Translations under genes and position numbers: made by a program | The notes under the pieces: generated by a model | Database searches by the model: none | Seen by the model: the letters and a program-made list of their open reading frames with translations, nothing else | Told to the model about the DNA's origin: nothing | In this document: in pieces, positions 43,042 through 51,990 of the stretch | Position numbering within the stretch: the stretch's first letter is position 1 | Layout: each line of letters starts with the position of its first letter | NCBI GenBank assembly: GCA_023429565.1 | Contig: JAEZDJ010000073.1 | Coordinates: 1 to 64,000 of the forward strand | DNA length: 64,000 nt | Reading direction: 5' to 3' | Source of the DNA: Actinomycetes bacterium | GTDB taxonomy: Bacteria > Actinomycetota > Coriobacteriia > Coriobacteriales > Eggerthellaceae

Positions 43042-44184
43042 TCAGATCAGCTTTTTCAGATAGCCGTATCCTTCCGCATCCATCTCGTCATAAGGAATGA
43101 ATCGCAAAGCTGCGCTGTTGATGCAGTATCGCAACCCACCCCTGTTTTCGGGCCCATCGGCAAACACGTGGCCGAGATGCGCGTTGCCGCTTCGACTGCG
43201 CACTTCGGTACGAGGCAACCCGAGCGTTTGGTCGAGGTGCTCGACCACGACGTCATTGACGATGGGGCGGGCAAAAGCAGGCCATCCGCAGCCGGAATCA
43301 AACTTGTCAAGGGACGAGAAGAGGGGCTCTCCGCTGGTGATGTCGACATAGATGCCCCGATCGAATGTTTGATCGTAGCTGTTTCCAAACGGCCGTTCCG
43401 TCGCGTTCTCTTGGGTCACTTGGTATTGCACGTCGGTCAGATTTCGGCGAAGTTCATCGTCGGATGCCGGTTCGTATCCCTCTGCGCGTATGAGTTCGGA
43501 CATTGCCCTGGGGGTTGCTTGGCTGTCTGGGTCATCGTCGCCTTGGGGGACGGACGGTTGGGTGTCCTGATGCCTCAAAGATCCCTCGCCCCCGGCGTAG
43601 GGACGTCCCTCCTTCAGTTCCATGCGTTGTGCAAACGCTGCCGCCTTGCCCAGATCGATGTGGCAATATCCTCCAGGATTCTTTTCGAGGTAGTCTTGAT
43701 GGTAGCCTTCTGCGGGGAAAAATCCGTCAAGTGCCTTGACTTCGGTCATGATGGGTTGCGAAAAACGTGCCTGTTGCTGAAGAATTGACGCTTCGATGAG
43801 CGGGATGTCGGAATCGTCGGTCCAATATATGCCGCTGCGATACTGCGTTCCCCAATCATTTCCCTGGCGATTGAGCGAAGTGGGATCCACCACTTCGAAA
43901 AACGCATCAAGCAGCACAGAGGTTGGCAGAATCCGGCGGTCATAGGTGATGGCCACCGTCTCGGCATGACCGGTCTCCCGATTGCACACGTCGTGATAGG
44001 TCGGCGATTCGGTGGAGCCGTTCGCGTATCCGACGGTGGTTTTCCGCACGCCGGGAAGACGATCGAAAAAAGCCTCGAGCCCCCAGAAACAGCCCCCCGC
44101 AAGATACATCGTATGTAGGTCTTCCGTCGCAAGCGCACTGCCTTGATCGGATCCATTGGGTGCGATCGTGATTGTTTCATCCAT
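43042..44184 (-). CDS. msrAB: bifunctional peptide methionine sulfoxide reductase MsrA/MsrB
   Basis: MsrA and MsrB reduce the S and R forms of methionine sulfoxide. The MsrA half carries the nucleophile Cys32 in AGGCFWG and the GYHQDYLEKNP region. After a charged linker (about 195-235) the MsrB half shows SGCGWPAF, RSRSGNAHLGHVF and the catalytic RYCIN with Cys354. The 380 residues fit a fused enzyme. There is no signal peptide, so it is cytoplasmic and should use thioredoxin. ATG 44184 follows AGAAGGGA. It is the last gene of a same-strand series starting with a two-component system; a 108-nt gap precedes it, so it may also have its own promoter. Confidence 0.96.
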   Translation of the reverse strand: MDETITIAPNGSDQGSALATEDLHTMYLAGGCFWGLEAFFDRLPGVRKTTVGYANGSTESPTYHDVCNRETGHAETVAITYDRRILPTSVLLDAFFEVVDPTSLNRQGNDWGTQYRSGIYWTDDSDIPLIEASILQQQARFSQPIMTEVKALDGFFPAEGYHQDYLEKNPGGYCHIDLGKAAAFAQRMELKEGRPYAGGEGSLRHQDTQPSVPQGDDDPDSQATPRAMSELIRAEGYEPASDDELRRNLTDVQYQVTQENATERPFGNSYDQTFDRGIYVDITSGEPLFSSLDKFDSGCGWPAFARPIVNDVVVEHLDQTLGLPRTEVRSRSGNAHLGHVFADGPENRGGLRYCINSAALRFIPYDEMDAEGYGYLKKLI

Positions 44185-44292
44185 TATGAATCCCTTCTCT
44201 CGGGTGCTGCCCATAGTACTGCTTCGGAGGGTGGGGAGAGAAAACGCATACGAAACCGTTATGCGTCTTCTCTCATACAAAGGCTTTGCCTC

Positions 44293-45627
44293 TCAGGTCA
44301 CCCGTATGGTGCCGTGGATCATCCCCATCCAACAGCTATACGAGTATGTGCCAGTTTCCATGGGAGTGAATTCAATGACGTTTTCGCCCGTCTGGAAGCG
44401 ATGCTCAAGATTGAAGGTGGGAATAAGCATGCGGTTGTTGCACCCGTTGATGCTGCCGTCTGGAGCTGTGATCGTCCACTTTACCGGCATTCCGGCCTGA
44501 ACGGTGATGTCGGGATACGTTCCCGATGACAAGGTGGAATCCACCAGCTGCACGCCATCTTCGATGACGGCCTGCCCCCCGGTTTCCTGCGTCTGAGAGG
44601 CAATGAGGGAAGCGGGGGAAGGGAGCGTGATGCCCGAAAGGCTCCAACCCTGTGAGAGCATGGAAAGACCAAGCACCATCACCAAGACTGCCCCCACCGC
44701 CATGGCCTTGTGCGTGAACTTTCTGCCGAGTGCGGAACCGAGCGTTCCCAATCCGAAGACGAGGGGGACGGTGCCGAGGCTGAAAAGCAGCATGGAGAGG
44801 GCTCCGGTTGCCGGATTTGCGGTGGAGAGGGCATAGATCTGCATAGCCTGCAAGGGGCCACAGGGCATCAGGCCATTGAGCAGGCCCACCACGAAGGGAC
44901 CCTTGCCGCTTGCCCTCACGCCATCCAGGGCGGAGGAGAGCCGGCGGGGGATTCGGGGGCTGAGCCTGCGCAAGGACGGGACTATTCCCATCAGGTTCAT
45001 TCCCATGACCAGCATGACAACGCCGGCTGCTAACTTCATCATTCCCTGCACGAAGGGTGAGAAGGTGAGCACTGATCCCAGGGCTCCCGCAGCAAAGCCA
45101 ATGATTGTGTAGGAGAGGACTCTTCCCACATTGTAAAGAAACGGGGCACGTGCGGTGGCGAGGAATGCGCCCTTTCCGGCGTCAGACTCAGCGCGAACGC
45201 ATTGAGAAAGGTTGATTCCCCCGCACATGGCCAAACAGTGGACCGAAGTGACAAGCCCAATGACGAACATCATGCCGAGTCCCATGTTGGATTCGGCGAG
45301 CTGGCTGGGAACCAGAGCGTTCAGGACGCCGGACTGCTCCAGAAGCAGATAGGAGAAAACGACGATAGCTGCAATTCCGGCAATGCGACCGAAGCCCGGC
45401 TTTGAGGGCTTCTGTTCCGAAGATGCCTCATATCCCGCATCCCCAATGGCGGACACCAATGAATCTGGGGTAAGGAGTGCGGGGTCGTAGGTCACCCTGG
45501 CCTTTCCTGCCGTATAGCTGACTTCGGCTTTTTCGACGCCTTCCGTCTCAAGAAGCTTGCGCGTGATCCTTGTTTGGCAGTTGATGCAGGACATCCCCTC
45601 TATCGAGAGGGAGATGGTGTCAGGCAT
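44293..45627 (-). CDS. HMA - UreH/SafE-like membrane - cupredoxin fusion, probable copper handling
   Basis: This 444-residue protein joins three metal-related parts. An HMA domain carries metal-binding Cys14 and Cys17 in GMSCINC. The membrane part has about six helices of the UreH-like/TauE-SafE type, with the diagnostic SVHCLAMCGG. A C-terminal cupredoxin-like domain (about 350-444) has candidate copper ligands in NGCNNRMLIP and YSCWMGMIHG. The architecture suggests copper (or silver) delivery across the membrane or assembly of a copper site. Its start overlaps the end of the DUF2318 gene by 8 nt (ATGCCTGA), so the two are translationally coupled. No P-type ATPase is adjacent. The metal is inferred, not shown. 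Confidence 0.88.
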   Translation of the reverse strand: MPDTISLSIEGMSCINCQTRITRKLLETEGVEKAEVSYTAGKARVTYDPALLTPDSLVSAIGDAGYEASSEQKPSKPGFGRIAGIAAIVVFSYLLLEQSGVLNALVPSQLAESNMGLGMMFVIGLVTSVHCLAMCGGINLSQCVRAESDAGKGAFLATARAPFLYNVGRVLSYTIIGFAAGALGSVLTFSPFVQGMMKLAAGVVMLVMGMNLMGIVPSLRRLSPRIPRRLSSALDGVRASGKGPFVVGLLNGLMPCGPLQAMQIYALSTANPATGALSMLLFSLGTVPLVFGLGTLGSALGRKFTHKAMAVGAVLVMVLGLSMLSQGWSLSGITLPSPASLIASQTQETGGQAVIEDGVQLVDSTLSSGTYPDITVQAGMPVKWTITAPDGSINGCNNRMLIPTFNLEHRFQTGENVIEFTPMETGTYSYSCWMGMIHGTIRVT

Positions 45628-46162
45628 CGATTTTCCAATTCTGGAAGAGGGTGGTCGCGCTCTTCAGGAACGCATAGGGCACGGTGATGCTGTCGTCGGT
45701 GACCGTTTTCTCGTTGTCCATGATGGGGTAGGGATTGCAGCCTCCCTTTTCGACTTCCACCTTGTCGGGAGAGAATCGATTCCCGCAATTCTGGCAGACG
45801 AGGTCGCTGCCTTGTTGGACATAGTAGCCATGACCGGAGTCGTAGCATACCTGGCAGGTGTTGAATGCGGTCCTGATGCTCCCGTCCGAAGCCTTCACTG
45901 CAATGACTTCGAGCGAGGTTCCATTGATGTCGAGCGGGTAGAAACGCGCGGTCTCGCTCACGTCAGCAACCTGGATGACCAAATCGTCGCCGTCTGCGGT
46001 TGGGGCGGCGGTTGCGCTGCTGTCGCGTTCGGCGTTCTGTCCGGTGGCTGACGTAGACCCGCTTGAACAGGAGCTGAGCAGCAGGGCTGCACTGGCCGCA
46101 ATGATGAGCGCTCCCAGGGAGAGGATGAGGAGGCGGCGCTGCGGGAGGGTGGATGATGCCAT
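45620..46162 (-). CDS. DUF2318 (FtrD-like) lipoprotein with metal/redox cysteine motifs
   Basis: This 180-residue protein has a signal peptide (PQRRLLILSLGALIIAASAALLL) ending in a lipobox-like LSSC and a Ser/Thr/Ala linker, so it is probably a lipoprotein. The DUF2318 core shows NTCQVCYDSGHGYY and VCQNCGNRF, two CxxC pairs, and the family ending GGCNPYPI. DUF2318 proteins accompany FTR1-type iron uptake and other metal systems, where they are thought to do redox chemistry. Here it is coupled to the HMA-UreH-cupredoxin gene instead of an iron permease. ATG 46162 follows AAAGG. A linked two-component system precedes it. Confidence 0.88.
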   Translation of the reverse strand: MASSTLPQRRLLILSLGALIIAASAALLLSSCSSGSTSATGQNAERDSSATAAPTADGDDLVIQVADVSETARFYPLDINGTSLEVIAVKASDGSIRTAFNTCQVCYDSGHGYYVQQGSDLVCQNCGNRFSPDKVEVEKGGCNPYPIMDNEKTVTDDSITVPYAFLKSATTLFQNWKIDA

Positions 46163-46257
46163 CTGGACTGCCTTTCTGTCGGATGTTCTGTCGGATGGCA
46201 TTTTGTCCAAAGCTTGTGAGCAGAATATGAAGAGTTGCGTTCCTGGGGGAAATTGCA

Positions 46258-47673
46258 TCAGAGGGGCAGAAAAACAATGAGGCTGGTCCCTGCGCCCCAA
46301 GTGCTTTCTGCCGTTATCGTGCCCTGATGCGCTTGGACGATGGCTCGCGCCACGGCCAGGCCGATGCCGGAGCCTCCCGTCTTGCGCGCACGCGACTTGT
46401 CCGTGCGGTAGAAGCGGTCAAATATGTGCGGAAGGTCTTCGGGCGCGATTCCGCATCCCGTGTCGGACACGGTGATGCGGAATCGCCCGCCTTCTTTCGT
46501 CGCGGTCACGGAAATGCTTCCGTCCCGCGTGTAGGCGAACGCATTTGACAGCAGGTTGACGAACACTTGCCTGATGCGGTCGAGGTCTGCATGGACCTGC
46601 GTGGGTTGAGCTTGGAGGGTGAGTGACAGCCCGCGGCTGTCCGCTTCGTGCCTGAAGGAGTCGACGACATCTTCCAGAAGCATGCTCATGTCAAAATCGC
46701 GCCTGACAAGCGTGAGGTTTTCGCGTTCGAGCAGGGACACTTGACCGAGATCGTCGACCAGCCTGCTAAGTCTCAGCACCTCTTCATGGCAACTGGCAAT
46801 TCGCTCGGTCGTGGGTTCATACACCCCGTCCCTGATGGCTTCGAGGTTGCCTTGAAGCAGCGTCAAGGGGGTGCGCAGCTCATGGGCGACATCGCTCGTC
46901 AGCTGTTTTTGCCAACGGTCTCCGTTTTCGAGCGATTGCGCAAGGTCGTTGACGCTTGTCGCGAGCTCCCTGAGCTCGCGGGTGCGGCCTCCTTCGGGGG
47001 TGCGCGCCTTGAAGTCGCCTCCTGCAATCTGACGAGCGGCCTCCGCCGTCGCCTTGACCGGCCGGGCGAGGGCGTTTGCAAGCGTGATCGACAATCCTAC
47101 GACCAGCACGAGGGCAGCGATGCCTATCCATAGGAGAAAAGAATTGAATTCGTTGATGAAGGTGGCTTCTCGCTCCGAGTAGAAATAGGGTCCGTAGGTT
47201 TCTATCCTGATGCTGCCGATGCTTTGGTTGCCGCTTGTCAAAGGGTAGTCAATGCTTGCGAACTCTCCGTTCGTGTCACCCTGCTGCTGCATGAGGGTGG
47301 ATATCGTGTTGATCGTTGCCACGCATTGATCCATGTCGCTTGCACGTGCGTCCCAGACGACGTCCCCCTTCCCGTTGAACACCGTGATGATGTATCCCTG
47401 GTGAACGTACTGCATGCCCAGGATCGCTATACGATCGGAATCAAAGCTGCCTTCTTCCGTGCGATACTCGTCCTCCATGGCCATGACGATGCGATTGCTC
47501 TGCTCGGCGATGTTGTCCTTGACCATCTGCATGAACAGCTGGTTTATGGATACGTTGCTTATGACGACAAGCAGGATGACCAAAAGCCCGACGAATGTCG
47601 CATAGGTGAGTGCCAGGCGGGTTTTGAGGCCGATTGTCGAAGGGAGCTTACTCAATGCACGTCCATTTCCCAC
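46258..47673 (-). CDS. sensor histidine kinase (HAMP type)
   Basis: This 471-residue kinase has two membrane helices (about 20-42 and 180-202) with a ~135-residue external sensor between them. A HAMP domain (ALARPVKATAEAARQIAGGDFKARTPEGG) follows. The HisKA box is DVAHELRTPLTLLQGN with His264, and the HATPase domain shows NLLSNAFAYT, DTGCGI and GGSGIGLAVARAI. It overlaps the response regulator end by about 22 nt if GTG 47673 is used; a TTG at 47655 overlapping the stop is also possible. The operon context suggests it senses envelope metal or redox stress; the sensor domain shows no obvious metal-binding cluster. Confidence 0.93.
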   Translation of the reverse strand: MGNGRALSKLPSTIGLKTRLALTYATFVGLLVILLVVISNVSINQLFMQMVKDNIAEQSNRIVMAMEDEYRTEEGSFDSDRIAILGMQYVHQGYIITVFNGKGDVVWDARASDMDQCVATINTISTLMQQQGDTNGEFASIDYPLTSGNQSIGSIRIETYGPYFYSEREATFINEFNSFLLWIGIAALVLVVGLSITLANALARPVKATAEAARQIAGGDFKARTPEGGRTRELRELATSVNDLAQSLENGDRWQKQLTSDVAHELRTPLTLLQGNLEAIRDGVYEPTTERIASCHEEVLRLSRLVDDLGQVSLLERENLTLVRRDFDMSMLLEDVVDSFRHEADSRGLSLTLQAQPTQVHADLDRIRQVFVNLLSNAFAYTRDGSISVTATKEGGRFRITVSDTGCGIAPEDLPHIFDRFYRTDKSRARKTGGSGIGLAVARAIVQAHQGTITAESTWGAGTSLIVFLPL

Positions 47674-48353
47674 CGGTACCCGAGGCCATAGACGGTCTTC
47701 AGATAGCGGGGCTCTTTGGTCGAATGCTCGATCTTCCTGCGTATGTTCTTGATATGCGTGTCGATCGTGCGGTCGAACACCGCGCCCTCGTCGCTGCCCA
47801 CATGCTCCATGATCTCGCTTCGGGTGAACGTGCGATGGGGGTGTTCCATCAAAAGGACGAGGATACGAAACTCGGTACCTGTCAATTCGAGCGGTTCGTT
47901 ACCCTTGGATGCCAATCGTCCACCAACGTCGACAAGGATGCTTCCGCTGCGAAGCATCCGGGGTTGATCTCGGCCAGACTGCACCGCGCTTCTCCTGAGC
48001 ACGGCCTCAACGCGTGCGACCAGCTGCCTTGGGCTGAAGGGCTTTGTCACGTAATCGTCTGCTCCGCCGTTCAGCCCGTCAAGCACGCTTTGCTCGTCGG
48101 CTTTTGCCGTCATCATGATGAGTGGGACGGCGTGATGCTCCCGCAGTGCGGCGCACACCTCCTCGCCGGACATGTCGGGCAGCATCAGGTCAAGCAGGAC
48201 CAATGAGACGGGGTGCCGCGACACGAGGTCTAGGGCCTGTCGGCCTTTGGTGGTGCTCAGAACCGCATAGCCCTCTTTCTCAAGATAAAAGGTCACGAGT
48301 TCTGCTATTTTTTCCTCGTCTTCAACGATGAGGATGAGGTCTTTGGCGCTCAT
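47652..48353 (-). CDS. OmpR/PhoB-family response regulator
   Basis: The receiver domain shows VEDEEKIA, the phospho-acceptor Asp55 in LVLLDLMLP, MMTAKADE and YVTKPFSP. The C-terminal winged helix reads LELTGTEFRILVLLMEHPHRTFTRSEIMEHV ... YGLGYRWE. The 233 residues are normal. I use ATG 48353; its ribosome-binding site is weak. It is the first gene of the series RR-HK-DUF2318-HMA/UreH/cupredoxin(-msrAB) and is divergent from trxB. It may therefore control both directions from the 295-nt region between them. Confidence 0.94.
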   Translation of the reverse strand: MSAKDLILIVEDEEKIAELVTFYLEKEGYAVLSTTKGRQALDLVSRHPVSLVLLDLMLPDMSGEEVCAALREHHAVPLIMMTAKADEQSVLDGLNGGADDYVTKPFSPRQLVARVEAVLRRSAVQSGRDQPRMLRSGSILVDVGGRLASKGNEPLELTGTEFRILVLLMEHPHRTFTRSEIMEHVGSDEGAVFDRTIDTHIKNIRRKIEHSTKEPRYLKTVYGLGYRWEMDVH

Positions 48354-48648
48354 GCGGTATCGGAAAGCCTTTTCTCTGATGGGCCGGCAAAGCAGGGACG
48401 GCATGGCCGAAGCGGCGAAGCAAGCGGCAGGGACCGTTGGTTCCACCATACTGGGTGTCTGTGAACACAATGTGAAGACGGGCCGCTTTCAGGGAGCGAA
48501 AAGGGCCTTTCCTCCGCTTTTCCTCCTGGGCTCTCCGGCGCTGTCCTGTTGTGCCCTGTATAGATCATTCCGGGTGTTCTATACTGATGGTAAAAGGGCA
48601 GAATGCCACGGGTTCACTGAGCCCGAACCATGCGAGGAGGCGAGCGTC

Positions 48649-49635
48649 ATGGCCCAGGAGACAATGACTGAGGAAATGGCTCCCAATGAGACGTCGGCCG
48701 AGTGCAAGATGGGAGATGCGGGGATCATCGATGTTGCGGTGATTGGGGCCGGCCCTGCGGGCCTTGCGGCGGGCCTCTATGCCTCCCGCGCTGGACTGAA
48801 CGTGGTTTTGTTTGAGCGCATCGCTCCAGGAGGCCAGCTTGCCCAGACCGAGCATATGGAAAACTATCCCGGATTTCCCGATGGCGCGAACGGGTTTGAC
48901 CTTGCCATGTCAATGAAGCAGCAGGCTGATCGCTTCGGCGTGCACAATGTCGGCGAGGAGGTCCTTTCCGTTGATTTCACGGAGAGCCCCAAGTTGCTCA
49001 AGACGGCGTTTTCCGAGCATTACGCCAAAAGCGTCATCATTGCCACCGGCGCCCGGCCTCGCAAGTTGGGCCTCGAGCTCGAGGAGGAGCTGCAGGGTCG
49101 GGGCGTGTCGTATTGCGCCACCTGCGACGGCAGCTTCTTCCGCGGCAAGACGGTCATGGTGGTCGGTGGCGGAAACACCGCCGCAGCGAACGCGATCTAT
49201 CTGTCGAGGATATGCGAGAAAGTCTATCTTGTGCACCGCCGCGACAAGCTGCGAGCTACGGCCATCTACCACAAACGCCTGGAGGACCTTCCCAATGTCG
49301 AGTTCATCTGGAATGCGGTGACGCGGAAGATCGTCGCCGATCAGGGCATGCTCGCGGGAATGCGCCTGGAGATGCTCGAGACGGGGCAGGAGCGTGTTGT
49401 GGCTGTGGACGGACTGTTTGTTGCGGTTGGCACAGAGCCCAACACGGAGTTTCTCGACGGCGCCTTGCATGCGGATGAGACGGGCTATCTCGTCGCCGAC
49501 GAAACGGGAAAAACGGACATCCCGGGCGTTTTCGTTGCTGGGGACGTGCGCACGAAGAAGCTGCGTCAGGTGGTCACGGCGGTTTCCGATGGTGCTCTTA
49601 CCGCGGAGGAGGCTGCGAAATATCTGGCGATCTGA
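48649..49635 (+). CDS. trxB: thioredoxin-disulfide reductase
   Basis: This 328-residue flavoenzyme passes electrons from NADPH to thioredoxin. FAD binding: VAVIGAGPAGLAAGLYASRAG; redox active site SYCATCDG (Cys156, Cys159); NADPH-binding VMVVGGGNTAAANAIYLSR; C-terminal FAD contact GVFVAGDVRTKKLRQVVTAVSDGA. It has an N-terminal extension of about 25 Glu/Met-rich residues before the FAD strand. ATG 48649 follows GGAGG; a TATACT box lies at 48580-48585. It is divergent from the metal/redox two-component operon, and the reductant chain TrxB-TrxA-MsrAB is complete in this neighbourhood. Confidence 0.95.
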   Translation: MAQETMTEEMAPNETSAECKMGDAGIIDVAVIGAGPAGLAAGLYASRAGLNVVLFERIAPGGQLAQTEHMENYPGFPDGANGFDLAMSMKQQADRFGVHNVGEEVLSVDFTESPKLLKTAFSEHYAKSVIIATGARPRKLGLELEEELQGRGVSYCATCDGSFFRGKTVMVVGGGNTAAANAIYLSRICEKVYLVHRRDKLRATAIYHKRLEDLPNVEFIWNAVTRKIVADQGMLAGMRLEMLETGQERVVAVDGLFVAVGTEPNTEFLDGALHADETGYLVADETGKTDIPGVFVAGDVRTKKLRQVVTAVSDGALTAEEAAKYLAI

Positions 49636-49778
49636 TATCATAATCAGCTGCTCTCAGAGTCGCCCGTTTGGCTTATCCTTGGCGGGTTCATGTGCTCGCG
49701 GTCTCTTGTCCCGGTAAAGCAGGAACGAAAATCGCCGCACTCCACAGCTAAAACACGTTACGAAGGAAACGCACACCT

Positions 49779-50861
49779 ATGCAGGAAACAGATATGCGAG
49801 GAAAACTCGAGAAGATCATTGAGGCATATGAGGATCTTCAGGCAAAAATGGGAGATCCTGCCGTTCTCGCTGATCAGAAGGAATACAATCGCCTGGCAAA
49901 GGAATACGCGAACCAGGGTCCTCTCGCTCGCAAGGCGGCTGAATATGTGCAGGCTGCCGATGATTTGGCGGCGGCGAAAGAGATGCTTGCCGATCCTGAC
50001 ATGAAGGAGTTCGCGCAAGAGGAGATTGGCTCGATCGAGAATAGGCTTCCCTCGATCGAAGAAGATATAAAAATCATGCTTATTCCGAGTGATCCTGCCG
50101 ATGAGAAGAACATCATCGTGGAGGTTCGCGCGGCCGCTGGCGGTGACGAGGCCGCCCTCTTTGCGGGAGACCTTTACAAGATGTACCAGCGCTTTGCGGC
50201 GGAGCAAGGATGGAAGACCGAGCCCATGGACGTGTCTCCCTCGGAAGCGGGGGGATATAAGGAAATCCAGTTCAAGGTCAAGGGCGACAAGGTGTACTCG
50301 GTCATGAAGTTTGAAAGTGGCGTGCATCGCGTGCAGCGCGTTCCCAAGACCGAAAGCCAGGGACGCATTCATACTTCGACCGCCACCGTTGCGGTTCTTC
50401 CCGAGGCCGATGAGGTTGAGGTCGAGATCAATGAGAACGACCTGCGCGTGGACGTGTATCGTGCCGGGGGACCAGGTGGCCAGTGCGTGAACACCACCGA
50501 CTCGGCCGTTCGCATCACCCATCTGCCTTCAGGGCTGGTCGTGCAGTCCCAGGACCAAAAGTCGCAGTTGCAGAACAAGATCGCGGCCATGAGCGTGCTG
50601 CGTGCTCGTCTGTATGAGAAGATGTTGTCCGAGCAGCAAGCTGCCGAAGGTGCGAAGCGGCTCGCTCAGATCGGATCGGGAGACCGATCTGAGAAGATAC
50701 GCACGTACAACGGACCGCAGGACCGGGTCACCGATCACCGCATCGGCTACAACGGCACCTACAACGGGGTGCTTCTCGGTGCTGGCGGTGCGGGCCTTGC
50801 CGAGTTGATCACCGCGCTTCAGGCCGCAGACCGTGCACAGAAGCTCGAACAGGCTGTCTAA
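49779..50861 (+). CDS. prfA: peptide chain release factor 1
   Basis: RF1 reads stop codons UAA and UAG and triggers peptide release. The GGQ motif is at residues 233-235 in RAGGPGGQCVNTTDSAVRITH. The RF1-type recognition region RVPKTESQGRIHTSTATVAVLPE carries the expected PxT tripeptide equivalent rather than RF2's SPF. The 360 residues are normal. A second methionine (DMRGKL) six codons in is a possible start. prmC, the methyltransferase that modifies the GGQ glutamine, begins directly after it, the usual pairing. Confidence 0.97.
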   Translation: MQETDMRGKLEKIIEAYEDLQAKMGDPAVLADQKEYNRLAKEYANQGPLARKAAEYVQAADDLAAAKEMLADPDMKEFAQEEIGSIENRLPSIEEDIKIMLIPSDPADEKNIIVEVRAAAGGDEAALFAGDLYKMYQRFAAEQGWKTEPMDVSPSEAGGYKEIQFKVKGDKVYSVMKFESGVHRVQRVPKTESQGRIHTSTATVAVLPEADEVEVEINENDLRVDVYRAGGPGGQCVNTTDSAVRITHLPSGLVVQSQDQKSQLQNKIAAMSVLRARLYEKMLSEQQAAEGAKRLAQIGSGDRSEKIRTYNGPQDRVTDHRIGYNGTYNGVLLGAGGAGLAELITALQAADRAQKLEQAV

Positions 50862-50865
50862 AGAC

Positions 50866-51990
50866 GTGCGGGGGGACATCTGGACCATCAAGGCGGCGCT
50901 CGACTGGACGGTCGGGTACCTTGAGCGCAAGGGCGACAAGAGCCCGCGCATCTCGGCTCAGTGGCTGCTCGCCGAAGCGACGGGCCTGCGGCGCATTGAG
51001 CTGTACATGAGCCTTGATCGCCCCCTCTCCCTGTCCGAGCGTGATGTTTTGCGCGGGTATGTCGACCGGCGGGGCAAGGGTGAGCCGCTGCAATATATCA
51101 CCGGAGAAGTCGGTTTCCGTCATATTGCGGTGAAGGTGCGTCCCGGTGTTCTGATACCCCGACCTGAAACGGAAGTGCTCGTGAGCGAGGCGCTCGCCCT
51201 GCTTCCAGCCGCGCCCCGGCCTCGGGCCGTAGAGGAAGGCTTCTCGATCGGAGCGCAGGGCGTGTCCGAGGCAGAGACGCCTGTGCGCGCCGCCTCTGCT
51301 GGTTCGGGGGCAAAGGGCGATCTTTCTCTTTCCGTCGTCGATCAGGCTGATGGTTCCGGACGCTCCGCCGCGTTGGACGGGGTGACCGCACCGGGGTTTT
51401 CCGCAGAAGCGACGGAGAATGCTGTGGAGAGGATACTCCTTGCGGCCGACCTGTGCACGGGGTCTGGCTGCGTCGCCTGCTCGCTCGCTTACGAGCACCC
51501 CTGCGTGCGCGTCATGGCCACCGATATCTCACATAAGGCGGTCGAGCTCGCGCGTGAGAATGTCGAGGCTCTCGGTTTGGCCGATCGGATTGACGTGCTT
51601 GAATGCGATTTGGGCGAAGGCATTTCGCCCGAGGCTCTGGGAAAGCTCGATCTCATCGTGTCCAATCCGCCGTATGTGCCGTCGTCGGTTCTGGCCGAGA
51701 TGCCGGGCGAGGTCACCGACTACGAGCCTGCGCTCGCCCTTGACGGAGGTGTCGACGGGCTCGATGTGTTCCGTCCGCTGCTTGCCTTCTGCGCCCGGGC
51801 GCTCAAACCAGGTGGCGCCTTTGCCTTCGAGCTCCACGAGGATTGCCTTGACGAGGCATCGAGCGCGGCTTCCGTCGCAGGCTTCTGCGACGTTCGCATC
51901 GTCGAGGACCTGGCGGGCCGTCCGCGGGTGCTCGTCGCGCGATGCCCCGCGGAACGTTGCGACGGGGCACCGGCCGGTTACCTGTCGTAG
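50866..51990 (+). CDS. prmC: release factor glutamine methyltransferase, with internal insertion
   Basis: PrmC methylates the Gln of GGQ in release factors using SAM. The N-terminal helical domain (WTIKAALDWTVGYLERKG ... LQYITGEVGF) leads to PGVLIPRPETEVLV. SAM motif I is ADLCTGSGCVA and the catalytic motif is VSNPPYVP. Between LIPRPETEVLVSEALALLP and motif I lies a low-complexity insertion of about 75 residues (around 116-190, Ala/Gly/Ser/Glu-rich), where E. coli PrmC has only a few. Total length is 374 against about 280 usually. GTG 50866 directly follows prfA; GTG 50833, overlapping prfA, is an alternative. Confidence 0.93.
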   Translation: MRGDIWTIKAALDWTVGYLERKGDKSPRISAQWLLAEATGLRRIELYMSLDRPLSLSERDVLRGYVDRRGKGEPLQYITGEVGFRHIAVKVRPGVLIPRPETEVLVSEALALLPAAPRPRAVEEGFSIGAQGVSEAETPVRAASAGSGAKGDLSLSVVDQADGSGRSAALDGVTAPGFSAEATENAVERILLAADLCTGSGCVACSLAYEHPCVRVMATDISHKAVELARENVEALGLADRIDVLECDLGEGISPEALGKLDLIVSNPPYVPSSVLAEMPGEVTDYEPALALDGGVDGLDVFRPLLAFCARALKPGGAFAFELHEDCLDEASSAASVAGFCDVRIVEDLAGRPRVLVARCPAERCDGAPAGYLS

